Source of the DNA: Streptomyces sp. NBC_01431
GTDB lineage: Bacteria > Actinomycetota > Actinomycetes > Streptomycetales > Streptomycetaceae
Reading direction: 5' to 3'
DNA length: 64,000 nt
Assembly (NCBI RefSeq): GCF_036231355.1
Contig: NZ_CP109496.1
Span: forward strand, 620,001 to 684,000
In this document: piece after piece, positions 50,203-60,100 of the stretch
Layout of the letters: each line of letters opens with the position of its first letter
Numbering within the stretch: position 1 is the stretch's first letter
Program-made: the position numbers and the translations under genes
Notes under the pieces: model-generated
What the model was told of the DNA's origin: nothing
The model's input: only the letters and a program-made list of their open reading frames with translations
Database searches by the model: none

Positions 50203-51117
50203 TCACCAGGTCTCGACCGCGTAGGTGACGCCCGGCGTGTCCGTCTGGAGGCTCAGTTTCACATCGCTGCTGTCGATGTCCACGTCGACCGTTCCCGCGG
50301 CGGCTGCCACCTCGACGGCCTCGACGCCGTGCCACACGGTGCCGTTGTGAAGGGCCACCCGGACCGAACCGGTCACGGGTGTATCGGTGATCTGGTCCAT
50401 GCCGAGGTGCAGTTTGCGGTTGAACGCGGCCCATGCGCTGCCGTGCGGCAGCAGCACGACGGTGGGCTGGGCGCCCGGGTCGATGCGGCCGGTGATCCAT
50501 TGGGGCATGTCGGTCTCCTGAGGCGGCGAGTGCTGGAACGAGAGCGCCCAGTCGCGGAGTTCTGTCGTGCTGCGCAGGCGGCAGTAGTCGCGGTCGAGCC
50601 CGTTGGACTCGCCGTACTGGTGGAAGAGCCAACTGGCCTGGATACCAGGGTCACCGGCGGCCCGTCCGGCGGTCGCGATCCAGAGGAAGTCGCCGTAGAA
50701 GCCGTCCTGGTCGACGTTCCACCAGTAGTCGAGGTTGGCGTACATCCCGACGGGATTGTGCGGCAGTCGGCTCTTGACGTATTTCAACCAGGCGTCCTTG
50801 TAGGCGCGTTGGGTCGACTTGGCGACGCGTGAGTTCGCGGCGTCGTACCCCTCCCAGTCGAGGATCACGACGTCGCCGGGCTGCCAGTTGACCTGGGCCA
50901 GGAAGTAGTTCGCCTCGGCCTGGGCGCTGTTGCCCATGTTGGGGTAGTGGTAGCCGCCCCACACCAGACCGTTCGCCTTGGCGTGGTCGCGCTGCGAGGC
51001 CCAGTTCGGGTTGATGTACGAGAGTCCCTCGGTGACTTTGACGAAGGCGAAGGACAGTCCCCTCGTGTCCGGTGTCGCCGACTGGTACGACGCCCAGTCC
51101 TGCCCGTAGATCCCCAT
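50203..51117 (-). CDS. GH25-like lysozyme/endolysin-type protein without a signal peptide
   Basis: A 304-aa protein with a glycoside hydrolase 25 type N-terminal domain: GIYGQDWASYQ gives the first Asp and VVILDWEGYD the Asp-x-Glu pair, both in the active site of GH25 muramidases; GLVWGGYHYPNMG and NPVGMYANLDYWW complete the TIM-barrel pattern. The C-terminal ~100 residues are beta-rich (VRVALHNGTVWHGVEAVEVA), probably a substrate-binding domain. There is no signal peptide, unlike most secreted lysozymes, so export by another route, a phage-derived origin or an intracellular role is possible. GAAGGACTCCG precedes the ATG. Confidence 0.82.
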   Translation of the reverse strand: MGIYGQDWASYQSATPDTRGLSFAFVKVTEGLSYINPNWASQRDHAKANGLVWGGYHYPNMGNSAQAEANYFLAQVNWQPGDVVILDWEGYDAANSRVAKSTQRAYKDAWLKYVKSRLPHNPVGMYANLDYWWNVDQDGFYGDFLWIATAGRAAGDPGIQASWLFHQYGESNGLDRDYCRLRSTTELRDWALSFQHSPPQETDMPQWITGRIDPGAQPTVVLLPHGSAWAAFNRKLHLGMDQITDTPVTGSVRVALHNGTVWHGVEAVEVAAAAGTVDVDIDSSDVKLSLQTDTPGVTYAVETW

Positions 51118-51258
51118 CGGAGTCCTTCCGCGGTGACCCGCCCGGTCACCGTGACGCCGCGTGGCCGGCGGTCCGCAGCCAACCGGAACCGCCTCTTCTC
51201 TCCTTCTACTTCCCCACGAATGAGGCGGACGACGCATCGTCCGCGACCACAACACGAA

Positions 51259-51287
51259 GGGGCCGCCGACATGTCGTCGGCGGCCCC
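51259..51287 (-). terminator. Intrinsic terminator of the phosphoesterase gene
   Basis: A perfect 12-bp stem (GGGGCCGCCGAC at 51259-51270 and its complement at 51276-51287) with a 5-nt loop, 15 bp downstream of the stop codon. On the minus strand the hairpin is followed by TTCGTGTT. Confidence 0.85.
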
Positions 51288-51301
51288 CGGTCGTGCGGGT
51301 C

Positions 51302-53221
51302 TTAACTGGCGCTGCTGGTACGGGACTTGCGGCGGTACGCCGTGAAGGCGATGCCCGCGCCGCCCGCCGCGAGCGCGGCAGCGGTGAGCCCAGCCGGGAG
51401 GAGCGCCGAGGAGGAACCGGTCTCGGCGAGGGTCTGGGTCTGTGTCTGGGTGGACGGGGCGTTGCCGTAGCCACCCGTGGTGCCGGTCGTGCCAGTCGTG
51501 CCAGTCGTGCCGCCGGTGGTCTGGGAGGCGGGCGGCGCCGGGTGCTCGGGGATGTCCTTGACGGACTTCACCGAGCCGTCCTCGTTGAGCAGCACCTGCT
51601 TGCCGTTGGGGTGCTTGAAGTCGAAGGCCGAGGTCAGGGATGCGGCGCGGGCGTCGAAGGAGGCGTCACCGATGCGGCCGGTGTGCCAGTTGTCCTCGAT
51701 GAACCGGGTGATGGACGCCTGCTCGGTCCGGGTGTGGTCGACCGCGTTGACCCTGCTGTACGGCGAGATGACGAGCAGCGGCTGGCGCGTGCCGGGGCCG
51801 CAGCGGTCGGCGTAGCCGCCGACTGCGGCCGGGCCGGCCTGGCAGGCGGGGCTGTCCGCGGCCTTGCCGTCGGAGCCGGCCTTGGTGTCCTTCGAGCCGT
51901 TCAGCGGCTTGGCGTACCCGTGGTCGTACCAGCCGTCGGAGTCGTCGTAGGCGACGACGACCGCGGTGTCCTTCCACTCCGGGGACTGCTGGATCTTGTT
52001 GATCTGCTCGACCAGGAAGTGCTGCTCGTCGATCGGGTCGGAGTAGCTGGCGTGGCCGTCCTGGAACTCCGGGGCCTTCAGGAAGCTCACCGCGGGCAGG
52101 TTGCCCGACGTGAGAGCGGCGTCGAAGTCGGTGAGGTCGTAGTTGTGGTTGGCCTGCCCGTTGTGGCCGATCTCGGCGGTGTTCTTCGGCGGCAGGTGGT
52201 GCGGGTTGGACGTCGACTTGTAGTACTGGAACGGCGAGTGGTGCGGGCTGTAGTCGACCACCGCCGCGCCGCCCACGTTGGCGTGGGTGGCACCCGAGCA
52301 CTTCGCGTAGTCGCCCTGCTTGCCGTCCCAGGCGGTGCTGGGCCTGAAGCCGCCCTGGAACCAGCCCCAGGAGACCTTCTGCTGGTTGAGGAGATCGCCG
52401 ATGTTGCGGCCCTGCAACGCGCCGAGCGCGTTCTTGCTGGTGTGGTCCTTGCCCGAGCAGTCGTCGTACGCCGGGTCGGGGTCGTTGACGAGGGTGCCCA
52501 CGCCCTTGGCGTCGGGCGAGAGGACGGTGTAGGGATCGGGCGTCGCCGTCTGCTTGGGGTGCTCGGTGCCGGACGCGGGGTCGGTGGAGATCACCCCGTG
52601 GGTCTGGGCGGAGACGAGGTTGATCGCGCCCGGCGTGGACGGCCCGTAAGTGGTGCTGAAGGAGTTGTCGCCGAGCGTGTAGTGCTGGGCGTAGTTCCAC
52701 ATCGCCGTGACGGTGTTGCCGTCGTAGTAGTCCATGACCAGGCCGGGCTCGCCGAACAGGTTGCCGGAGCACTTGCCGGAGTCGGTGTTCTGCACGTACT
52801 GGTCGGCCTTGCCGGCGTTGGCGGCGTACTGCTCGGGGCCGTAGCTGTGGTTCTGGTCGCAGGTCATGGCCTGCTGCGGGGTGAGCCGCTTGGGGGCGTA
52901 CTGGTTGGGGTTGTTGGTCAGCAGCCCGGCGTTGCGCAGGGTGTTGACGTCCTTCGGCGTGTGCTTGTCGGCCGTGAACTTCGTGCCGTCGGTGTTCGCC
53001 GCCACCGGGTAGGCACCGAAGTAGTGGTCGAAGGACACGTTCTCCTGGAAGAGCACCACCAAGTGCTTGACCGGGGTGGCCGTCTGGCCCGGGTGGTGGT
53101 CGGCCGAGTCGGCCGCGGCCGGGACCGTACCGCTCAGCAGGCCGAGTGCCGCGGCACCGGCGAACGCTCCCCACCGTCTGGCCCAGCGCCCCGGACCAAC
53201 CGCGCTACGTGTGCTGCCCAT
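51302..53221 (-). CDS. Sortase-anchored phosphoesterase/phospholipase C-like protein
   Basis: A 639-aa wall protein. After a twin-Arg-like/basic N-terminus and a hydrophobic core (about 12-40), the catalytic domain belongs to the phosphoesterase (alkaline-phosphatase-fold, phospholipase C) family: HLVVLFQENVSFDHYFGAYP holds the metal-ligand Asn/Glu, and VVVAYDDSDGWYDHGYA the Asp/His set. A Thr/Gly linker encoded by 9-bp repeats precedes the cell-wall sorting signal LAETG, a hydrophobic helix and the basic tail YRRKSR. It would hydrolyse phosphate esters in the wall. The second ATG (53221) gives better Shine-Dalgarno spacing than ATG 53230. Confidence 0.9.
   Translation of the reverse strand: MGSTRSAVGPGRWARRWGAFAGAAALGLLSGTVPAAADSADHHPGQTATPVKHLVVLFQENVSFDHYFGAYPVAANTDGTKFTADKHTPKDVNTLRNAGLLTNNPNQYAPKRLTPQQAMTCDQNHSYGPEQYAANAGKADQYVQNTDSGKCSGNLFGEPGLVMDYYDGNTVTAMWNYAQHYTLGDNSFSTTYGPSTPGAINLVSAQTHGVISTDPASGTEHPKQTATPDPYTVLSPDAKGVGTLVNDPDPAYDDCSGKDHTSKNALGALQGRNIGDLLNQQKVSWGWFQGGFRPSTAWDGKQGDYAKCSGATHANVGGAAVVDYSPHHSPFQYYKSTSNPHHLPPKNTAEIGHNGQANHNYDLTDFDAALTSGNLPAVSFLKAPEFQDGHASYSDPIDEQHFLVEQINKIQQSPEWKDTAVVVAYDDSDGWYDHGYAKPLNGSKDTKAGSDGKAADSPACQAGPAAVGGYADRCGPGTRQPLLVISPYSRVNAVDHTRTEQASITRFIEDNWHTGRIGDASFDARAASLTSAFDFKHPNGKQVLLNEDGSVKSVKDIPEHPAPPASQTTGGTTGTTGTTGTTGGYGNAPSTQTQTQTLAETGSSSALLPAGLTAAALAAGGAGIAFTAYRRKSRTSSAS
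51486..51512. repeat. 9-bp tandem repeat encoding the Thr/Gly wall linker
   Basis: Three near-identical copies of GTCGTGCCA (51486-51494, 51495-51503, 51504-51512, the last ending in G). They encode the GTT repeats of the linker before the LAETG motif and could vary in number between strains. Confidence 0.7.
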
Positions 53222-53305
53222 GCTCCGCATGCCTCCACTGGCGTCCGCTCCGGGCGCCTTGTTGATGTCGTTGACGAAACGCGATGTTTCGCGCGGACCA
53301 CTACA

Positions 53306-53338
53306 CCGCGACTGCGCCACTGTGTCGCCACGGTGAAC
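53306..53338 (-). promoter_or_regulatory. Possible PHO box upstream of the phosphoesterase gene
   Basis: Read on the minus strand, three 11-nt units occur in tandem; the first is GTTCACCGTGG, which agrees with the GTTCACC half of the Streptomyces PhoP repeat, while the second and third match only weakly. They lie 85-117 bp before the start of the gene. The assignment is tentative. Confidence 0.4.
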
Positions 53339-53405
53339 AGCGAGTCAGGAATACCAGGCCAAAACTTGACCCTCTGTTGGCCGACTTTGACCGGTTCAGC
53401 GGTAT

Positions 53406-54638
53406 TCAGCCGAGCAAAGCGCGGCCGAACCAGTCGGTGCGGTCCCGCACGCCGGGCAGCGCGAAGAAGTATCCGCCGCCGAAGGGCTTGACGTAGTCGA
53501 CCAGCGGCTCCCCCGCGAGCCGCTTCTGCACGGCTTCGAACTGCCGGGCCAGGTCCTGCTGGTAGCAGCAGAAGATCAGCCCCATGTCGAGGTCGCCGTT
53601 GGTGTCCATGCCGCGGTCGTAGTTGTATCCGCGCCGCAGGATCCGCTGCCCCTCGCTCTGCGCGGTCCGCGGATTGGCCATCCGGATGTGGCTGTCCAGC
53701 GGGATCACATCGCCCTTGGGGTCCTGAGCGTACTTCGGCACGTCGAACTCGCCGGAGCCGTCCAGAGGGGCGCCGGTATCGCGGCTGCGGCCGAACATCC
53801 GCTCCTGCTCGGTGATCGAGACCCGGTCCCAGAACTCGACGAGCATGCGGATCAGCCGCACGACCTGGTAGCTGCCGCCCGACGTCCATGACGGTTCGCC
53901 GCCGCCGGCGCCCACCCAGACGAGCCGGTCCATCGCGGCCGGGTCCGCGGTGTCGGGATTGGCGGTGCCGTCCTTGAAGCCGAGGTGGTTGCGGGGAGTG
54001 CCACTGGGTCTCGGGGGGCTCGTGAACCCGTCCATGCGCCAGCGCACTTGCAGCGCGCCACGGGTGTGCCGGGCGATGTCGCGCAGCGCGTGCAGGACCA
54101 CGTCAGGGCTGTCCGCGCACAGCTGCACGCTCAGGTCGCCGTGGCACCACGCCGCGTCGAGGTCGTCGTCCGGGAAGGCGGGCATCGGCGCGAGCCGGGC
54201 GGGTTTGCGGCTCTTCAGTCCGAACCGGTCATCGAAGAGAGAGGCGCCGACGCCCGCGGTGACCGTCAGACCGCCGGTGGGGACCTGTGGGCCGAGCACT
54301 CCTGAGTCGCTGGGCTGCGCGGTGATCCCCACCGGGGGCGGGGTGCCGCCGGTGGCAAGGAAGCGAGCCCGGTCGGTGAGGGCGCGCAGTGCTTCCGTAA
54401 GCTCCCTGCGGTCCGCGGCGGTGACGTCGAAGGACACGAACGCCGTTGCGCGCTGCGGGAGTTGGAGGATGCCCGCCTGGTGCACACCGTGGAAGTCGAC
54501 GGCGGGCGCGGCCTTGTGGCCACCGTCCGCGCGCGCGGACGTACGCGGGCCCGCACCTGTCAGGGCGGCCCCGGTAACCGCCGTCCCGACCCCCGCGGCA
54601 GCACCCCGAAGGAAGCCGCGCCGCCGTACCTCGCTCAT
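53406..54638 (-). CDS. efeB: Dyp-type heme peroxidase EfeB
   Basis: A 410-aa Tat-exported heme peroxidase. The N-terminus [12 protein letters not shown] carries the twin-Arg motif, followed by the hydrophobic part. The catalytic GxxDG motif is in [12 protein letters not shown] (Asp as acid-base); the proximal His lies in the [13 protein letters not shown] segment. DyP peroxidases of this subtype work with EfeO in ferrous or heme iron uptake. The ATG at 54638 overlaps the efeO stop codon by 4 bp (ATGA). It is the last gene of the operon and has no clear terminator. Confidence 0.92.
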   Translation of the reverse strand: MSEVRRRGFLRGAAAGVGTAVTGAALTGAGPRTSARADGGHKAAPAVDFHGVHQAGILQLPQRATAFVSFDVTAADRRELTEALRALTDRARFLATGGTPPPVGITAQPSDSGVLGPQVPTGGLTVTAGVGASLFDDRFGLKSRKPARLAPMPAFPDDDLDAAWCHGDLSVQLCADSPDVVLHALRDIARHTRGALQVRWRMDGFTSPPRPSGTPRNHLGFKDGTANPDTADPAAMDRLVWVGAGGGEPSWTSGGSYQVVRLIRMLVEFWDRVSITEQERMFGRSRDTGAPLDGSGEFDVPKYAQDPKGDVIPLDSHIRMANPRTAQSEGQRILRRGYNYDRGMDTNGDLDMGLIFCCYQQDLARQFEAVQKRLAGEPLVDYVKPFGGGYFFALPGVRDRTDWFGRALLG

Positions 54639-55909
54639 GCTGTCCTCCGCGCGTCGCAAATGGCCGCCACCGGGGCCAGGAGTTCCACCGCCTGGCCGAT
54701 GTCGCTGTTGAGTCGTTGCCGGTCCGGATGGTTCAGCCGGTCGAGCGGCGTCCAGCGACCGCCGCTGTCGAAGCGGTCCAGGGTGTGCTGGGTGCGGTCC
54801 AGCCAGGCATCGAGGCGCGGCAGGTCCGGGTAGCGGGTGGCGAGCAACGGGCGCAACAGATCGAGGAGTTGGCGGGTTCCGTCGAGATTGGCGCGGGCGG
54901 TGGCCAGATTGCTGCCGCTGCCGTAGTCGGTGCGGCCGGTCAGCTCGGACTGCGCCGTGGCTTCCAGGATCTCGTGGGCGCGCAGGCCCATCTGGGCGGG
55001 ATCCATCCGGGCCTGCGGCCAGCTGTCGTGCAGGGCGTGCACGGCTTGGGCGAGCCGGTCCGCGGGACCGCGCAGCGACGCGGCGGACTCCTGGTGCCAC
55101 AGCCCGTACTCGACGCGGTGGAACCCCTCGAACCCGTGGTCCGACGCGGCGGCGGACAGCCCCGGTCCGGCGCTGTTGATGGCGGCGTCGGCCTCACCGA
55201 ACGTACCGTAGGCCGCGCCCATCCGCTCGTAGACCAGGTGCGCGGGCAGCCACGCCGTCCGCGCGGCGGCGAGGTCGCCGTCATCGACGGCCTGCTTCAA
55301 CTCGTCTGTCTTCTGGGCGAGTTCGATGATCCTGTCGCCGACCCACCGCTGGTAGGCGAGGGTCGGCGGGATCAGGTCGTGCTGGGTCACCGGAACCGCG
55401 GCCGGTCCGGCGCCCGCGCTGGGGCCCGCGATCTTGACGGTGGGTCCGGTGACCGCGTCGGCATCGTCGGGCAGGCACTTGAACGCGTACGAGCCGCCGC
55501 CGAGCACCACCCGCATCTCGCGCGTGGTGCCGGGCGCGAGGCCCTCGATCTCCCCGTAGACGGCGCCGGTCGCGGGGTCGGTGAGGTCGATCTCGGTCGC
55601 CGTCGCGGAGGCGTTGTGCAGCGCGAACACGTGCGGGCCGGGTGTGGCGCCGCTCCAGCCGCCGCCGCACGCGCCGGCCGACACCTCGACGTTCGTCGCC
55701 CCCTTCGCCCCGGGGGCCGGGCCGTTGGTGGGCGGCGGGCTGTCGCCGGAGGCGGCGGCGTAGAAGGCGCCGCCCGCCGCGACGACCGCGACGGCCACGG
55801 CCGCCCCGATCCACCGGGCGCGCACCGGCCGAGCCGTGCGGCCGGCTATGCCGGACTCCCCCTCGGGCTCAGCCGACTCCTGGCCGGCACCCGGACCGAG
55901 GTCGGTCAT
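54635..55909 (-). CDS. efeO: EfeO-type cupredoxin/M75 peptidase-domain iron-binding protein
   Basis: A 424-aa protein: a cytosolic tail, one membrane segment (about residues 31-52), a cupredoxin-like domain (75-160, with CGGGWSG and [12 protein letters not shown]) and the M75 domain with the HxxE metal motif in [11 protein letters not shown]. EfeO delivers ferrous iron to the EfeU permease. GTG at 55912 or ATG 55909 could start it; GGAG is better spaced for the ATG. It overlaps efeB by 4 bp. No efeU gene is in the window, so a separate permease is required. Confidence 0.9.
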   Translation of the reverse strand: MTDLGPGAGQESAEPEGESGIAGRTARPVRARWIGAAVAVAVVAAGGAFYAAASGDSPPPTNGPAPGAKGATNVEVSAGACGGGWSGATPGPHVFALHNASATATEIDLTDPATGAVYGEIEGLAPGTTREMRVVLGGGSYAFKCLPDDADAVTGPTVKIAGPSAGAGPAAVPVTQHDLIPPTLAYQRWVGDRIIELAQKTDELKQAVDDGDLAAARTAWLPAHLVYERMGAAYGTFGEADAAINSAGPGLSAAASDHGFEGFHRVEYGLWHQESAASLRGPADRLAQAVHALHDSWPQARMDPAQMGLRAHEILEATAQSELTGRTDYGSGSNLATARANLDGTRQLLDLLRPLLATRYPDLPRLDAWLDRTQHTLDRFDSGGRWTPLDRLNHPDRQRLNSDIGQAVELLAPVAAICDARRTA

Positions 55910-56069
55910 CACGGCGCTCCGTTCCTGCCAACTGCGAAAAGACGACGCCGCTCATGCTAGACACCCGCTTGAACGCGAAGTCCCCTCAGGGCAGCCCGAC
56001 GTCCAGATTTACCTCCGAGTTCACCGGTCCGACACCACGTGCGAGAAGGCGGGACGGGGAGACACCTGC

Positions 56070-57029
56070 TTACGCGGAGTCCTCGCTGACCTTGATGAGG
56101 ATCTTGCCGTGTGCGTGGCCGGTCCGGCTGAGTCCGAAGGCGTCCGCGAGCCGGTCGAGGGGGAACGTCTCGGCCACCGGGACCTTGAGCTGTCCCGAGT
56201 CCGCGAGACCGGCCAGGGTCGTGAGCCCTTCGCCGTCGGGGCGCACCCACATCCACTGGCCGCCCGCTTCCATGACCGAGGGGTCGGCGATCGACGCGTG
56301 CCGGCCGCCTTCCCGCAGGACCTCGCGGGTGGTGTCGAGAACGCCTCCGACGTAGTCCACCACGACGTCCACACCGTCGGGGGCCAGCGCCCGGACTCGC
56401 TCGGCCAGGCCGCCGCCGTAGGTGACCGGCTCGGCTCCCAGCTCGCGCAGCCGGTCGTGGTTGCGCTCGGAGGCCGTGCCGATGACGCGGGCGCCCAGTG
56501 CTCGGGCGATCTGCACGCCGAACGTGCCGACGCCGCCGGCGGCGCCGTGTACGAGCACCGTGTCGCCCTTGCCGGTGCCGAGCCGGGTCAGGGTCTGCTG
56601 GGCGGTGAGTCCGGCCAGCGGGACGCCCGCCGTCTCCTCCCAGCTCAGGGACTTCGGCCTGCGGGCCAGCGCGCGCACGGGCACGGTCACGAACTCCGCG
56701 AAGGTGCCGCCGTGCACGTAGTCCTTCCGGGCGTACGCGAAGACCTCGTCGCCCGCCTTCCATTCGGGGGTGTCGATGCCGACGCGCTCCACGACGCCTG
56801 CCACGTCCCAGCCCGGTACGACCGGGAAGACGGTGTCCATCATGCCGTCGAGCCCGCCGGACATGATCTTCCAGTCGACGGGGTTGACGGCGGCGCAGCG
56901 CACCCGGACGAGCACTTCACCCGGTCCCACCTTGGGCAGCGGCTGGTCGGTCAGGCTGAGCACGGCGTCGTCCCCGTAGGAGGAGTACGTCATGGCCTTC
57001 ATGGTGCTGTTCTCGGTGCTGCTGGGCAT
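56070..57029 (-). CDS. NADP-dependent oxidoreductase (zinc-free quinone-reductase-like MDR)
   Basis: A 319-aa medium-chain dehydrogenase of the quinone oxidoreductase type. The cofactor-binding motif VLVHGAAGGVGTFGVQIARALGA (split; AAGGVG core) and the N-terminal NPVDWKIMSGG segment are typical. No zinc-binding Cys/Glu set is apparent. GGGAGAGAGC precedes ATG 57029; ATG 57002 (MKAMTYSSYG) is an alternative with the family's usual first strand. Reduces quinones or enones using NADPH. Probably its own transcript. Confidence 0.9.
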   Translation of the reverse strand: MPSSTENSTMKAMTYSSYGDDAVLSLTDQPLPKVGPGEVLVRVRCAAVNPVDWKIMSGGLDGMMDTVFPVVPGWDVAGVVERVGIDTPEWKAGDEVFAYARKDYVHGGTFAEFVTVPVRALARRPKSLSWEETAGVPLAGLTAQQTLTRLGTGKGDTVLVHGAAGGVGTFGVQIARALGARVIGTASERNHDRLRELGAEPVTYGGGLAERVRALAPDGVDVVVDYVGGVLDTTREVLREGGRHASIADPSVMEAGGQWMWVRPDGEGLTTLAGLADSGQLKVPVAETFPLDRLADAFGLSRTGHAHGKILIKVSEDSA

Positions 57030-57058
57030 CGCTTGCTCTCTCCCGACGTCAAGGGGGC

Positions 57059-57111
57059 GGGGAGAGGCCGGTCGCGCGGGCGGGTGCTGCCCGTGCGACC
57101 GGCCCCTCCCC
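57059..57111 (-). terminator. Probable terminator of the P450-reductase gene
   Basis: GGGGAG-A-GGCCGGTCGC (57059-57075) pairs with GCGACCGGCC-C-CTCCCC (57095-57111): sixteen base pairs with one mismatch and a 19-nt loop. It lies about 87 bp downstream of the stop codon, before the oxidoreductase gene. Confidence 0.6.
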
Positions 57112-57197
57112 TCGGTCCCACGATTCTCGTTCGTGCGGCGCGGCCCCGCCCCCCGGACGGGCTTCGCGCGCCCGCCCGGGGTGAGGGAGGGACCTCG

Positions 57198-60100
57198 TCA
57201 GCCGGCGTACACGTCCTCCACGTACCGGCCCTCGGCGGTGAGGCGGGCCAGCCAGTCCTCGGCTTCCCCGGCCGAGGCACCGGTGCTCCGCGCGTACAGC
57301 TCGCGGAAGGCGGCGCGTACGCCCGGGGCCATGCGGCTGCCGTCGCCGCACACGTACACCCGGGCTCCCTTTTCCAGCAGGTTCCACAGCTCTTCGCCCT
57401 CGGCGGCGATGCGGTGCTGGACGAAGCGGACGTCGCCCTCGGGGGCGGCGCTGAAAGCGGGGCGCAGCGAGAGCACCCCGGACCGCTCGGCGGCGCGCAG
57501 TTCGTCGGCGTGCAGGAAGTCGGCGTCCGGCGCGTCGCAGCCGAAGTACAGTACGGCAGGCGTGGGTTGACGAACCGTCAGACGATCGGCGACGGCTCCG
57601 CGGAAGGGGGCCAGGCCCGTCCCCGCGGCGATCATGATGACCGGCTCCGGCGCCTCGGGCGCGATGCGGAAGGCGTCGCGGCAGGGCTGGACGCGGGCCA
57701 GCACCGTGTCGCCGGGCCGCAGGGAGTGCAGATGGGCCGAGCCGGTACCGCCGGGCTTGAGCGAGACCATCAGGTCGGCGTGGCGCGGTTCGCCGGCGGG
57801 TGAGGAGGACACGGAGTACGGGCGGGGGCGCAGCGGGGGAAGGAGCTCCAGGATCGTGGGCCAGTCCAGCGCTCCGCGCAGGGCGGGGTGGTCCTCGATG
57901 AGGCGGAGGAGGGTGCGGGGGTCGTCGGCCGACAGCTGCTCCAGAGCGGCGCGCTCAGGCGGGCAGGGGTTGTGCGCGGCGAGCAGTGCCGCCTGGGCGT
58001 GGGTGGCAGCGGCGTTCAACTCGACGTAGTGGGTGAGGAGTTCACGCACCGACAGCGGCCGGTCGACGGGGAAGGCGGCCGGTCCGGCCCCCGAGGTGTG
58101 GATGTTCAGGACGGTGTCGAGGTCCGTGCCCAGCGCCGTGGCGGCCCGGGTCACGGCCGCCGGGTCGTTGGCGGGCAGCACGGCGAGGTGGTCGGCCGTG
58201 CGGTAGTCGACGCCGTCGGGCAGGGCCACGCGCACGAAGCGCTTGGGCCGGGGGTGGCCGGGCGCGGTCAGGTGGCGGGTCTCGGTGACGGTCATCGGGA
58301 CGAGGCCGTGGCGTGCGGCGAGCGCGTCACGCGGTCCGCCGGTGACCTCGCTGACGGTGTACGCGGCTTCGGCGGGCGGCGCCGAGGCGCCGACGCTGTC
58401 CGGGTCCCCGTACCGCTCAAGGAGTGCCACGCGCAGGGTTTGGGCGAACTCCCTTACGGTACTGGTGAGTTCACCGGAGGCATCGGCTTCGGCACGGGGC
58501 AGCAGCCGCTCGGCGCCCAGGGCGGCGAGCCGGTCGTCGATGAGGGTGGGGACGCGCTGGTAGGTCGCGGCCCAGTTGCGGTCGCCGACCCCGAGCACCG
58601 CGTACGGCACCGCGTCCGCCGCGCCCGGTTCCGCGTCCTCGATCCACCGGACGAACCGCGCCGCGTCGTCGGTCGGCTGCCCGTTGTACGAGGCGGCGAC
58701 GATGACGACGGGGCGGTCCTTGGGCAGGGTGCCCGCATGGTCGTCCAGCGGGGCGACGTCGGCGGTGAGGCCGAGGCCTGCGGCTTCGGCGGCGAGGCGC
58801 TCGGCGAATTCGCGGCAGGTGCCGTAGTTCGTGCCGTGCAGGAGCAGCAGCCCGGTGCCCTGGCGGACCCGGGAGGGCAGGCCGGGCGCGCCGTCGGTGG
58901 CCGTCGAACGCGTCGGGCGGGTCCCGTTCCCGGGGAGCGCGGCCCGGTTCAGGGCACGGTCGGCGGGGGTGCGCGGGATCAGGGAGAGGGTGAAGCCCTC
59001 GGGCTTGAGAGTGAGGGTCTCCTTGATCCGCAGCTGGTAGTCGGCGGTGTCCACGAGGCGGTAGCGGTGCACGAGCAACGCGAGGAGCATCGTCGCCTCG
59101 TGGAGCGCGAACTGCCGCCCGATACAAGCCCGTTCACCGGTTCCGAACGGCTTGTACGCGTGCGGGGAGCGGGCCGCCTCCGCCGCGGGCGTGAACCGCG
59201 CGGGGTCGAACAGCTCGGGGTTGTCGCCCCACACGGGATCGCGGTGCAGCATCGGCGTGAGCACGGTGACCAGCTCGCCGGCGCGCAGCGGGTGGCGGCC
59301 GCCGAGCAGGGTGTCCTCGCGGGCCTGCCGGGTGAAGGCGGCCGCGGTGGGCCACAGCCGCAGGGCCTCGCTCAGCACCTGGCGGGTGAAGCGCAGTTTG
59401 CCGATGTCCTCGAAGGCCGGGTCCGGGTCGGGGTCGTCGCCCCACAGCTCGTCCGCCTCGCGCTGGGCCAGACGCAGCGCCAAGGGGTCCTTGAGCAGGT
59501 GATAGAGGGCGAAGGAGAGGGTCCCCGAGGTGGTCTCGTGGCCGGCGATCAGGAAGGTGATGACCTGGTTGCGGATGTTGGCCGCGTCCAGGGTGGTGCC
59601 GTCCTCGGGGTGCGCGGCGCCCAGCATCAGGCCCAGCAGATCGTCGACGGAGGTGTCCCCGCCGCGGGTGCGGGCGGCGATGACCTCGTCCACCACGGAG
59701 GCGAGGTAGGCGGAGTCCCGCTCGAACTCCCGGTCCTGCTCGGTGTGGTCGGCGTCCTCGGTGCGGCCGAGCCGCTTCATGCTCCACTCCAGGCAGCGCA
59801 CCATCGCCTCTACGAAGGGGTGGGGGGTGTCCCGGCCGAACGAGTCGAAGTCGAAGCCGAACCCGGCCAGGCCGATGGTGTCCAGCGTCATCCGCGTCAT
59901 GTCCTCGGCGACCTCGACGGCAGACCCCTTGGCCGCGTGACCGTCCCAGCTCGCGATGACGCGGCGAGCCACGCGCAGCATCGCCGGATGGTACGTGCGC
60001 ATCGAGCCGAGCGCGAAGGCGGGCATGAGGATGTCGTGCGCCTTGGCCCAGTTCGGCTCGTCGTTGTAGGCGGTGAACAGCCCGTCGCCCGCGAACTCGC

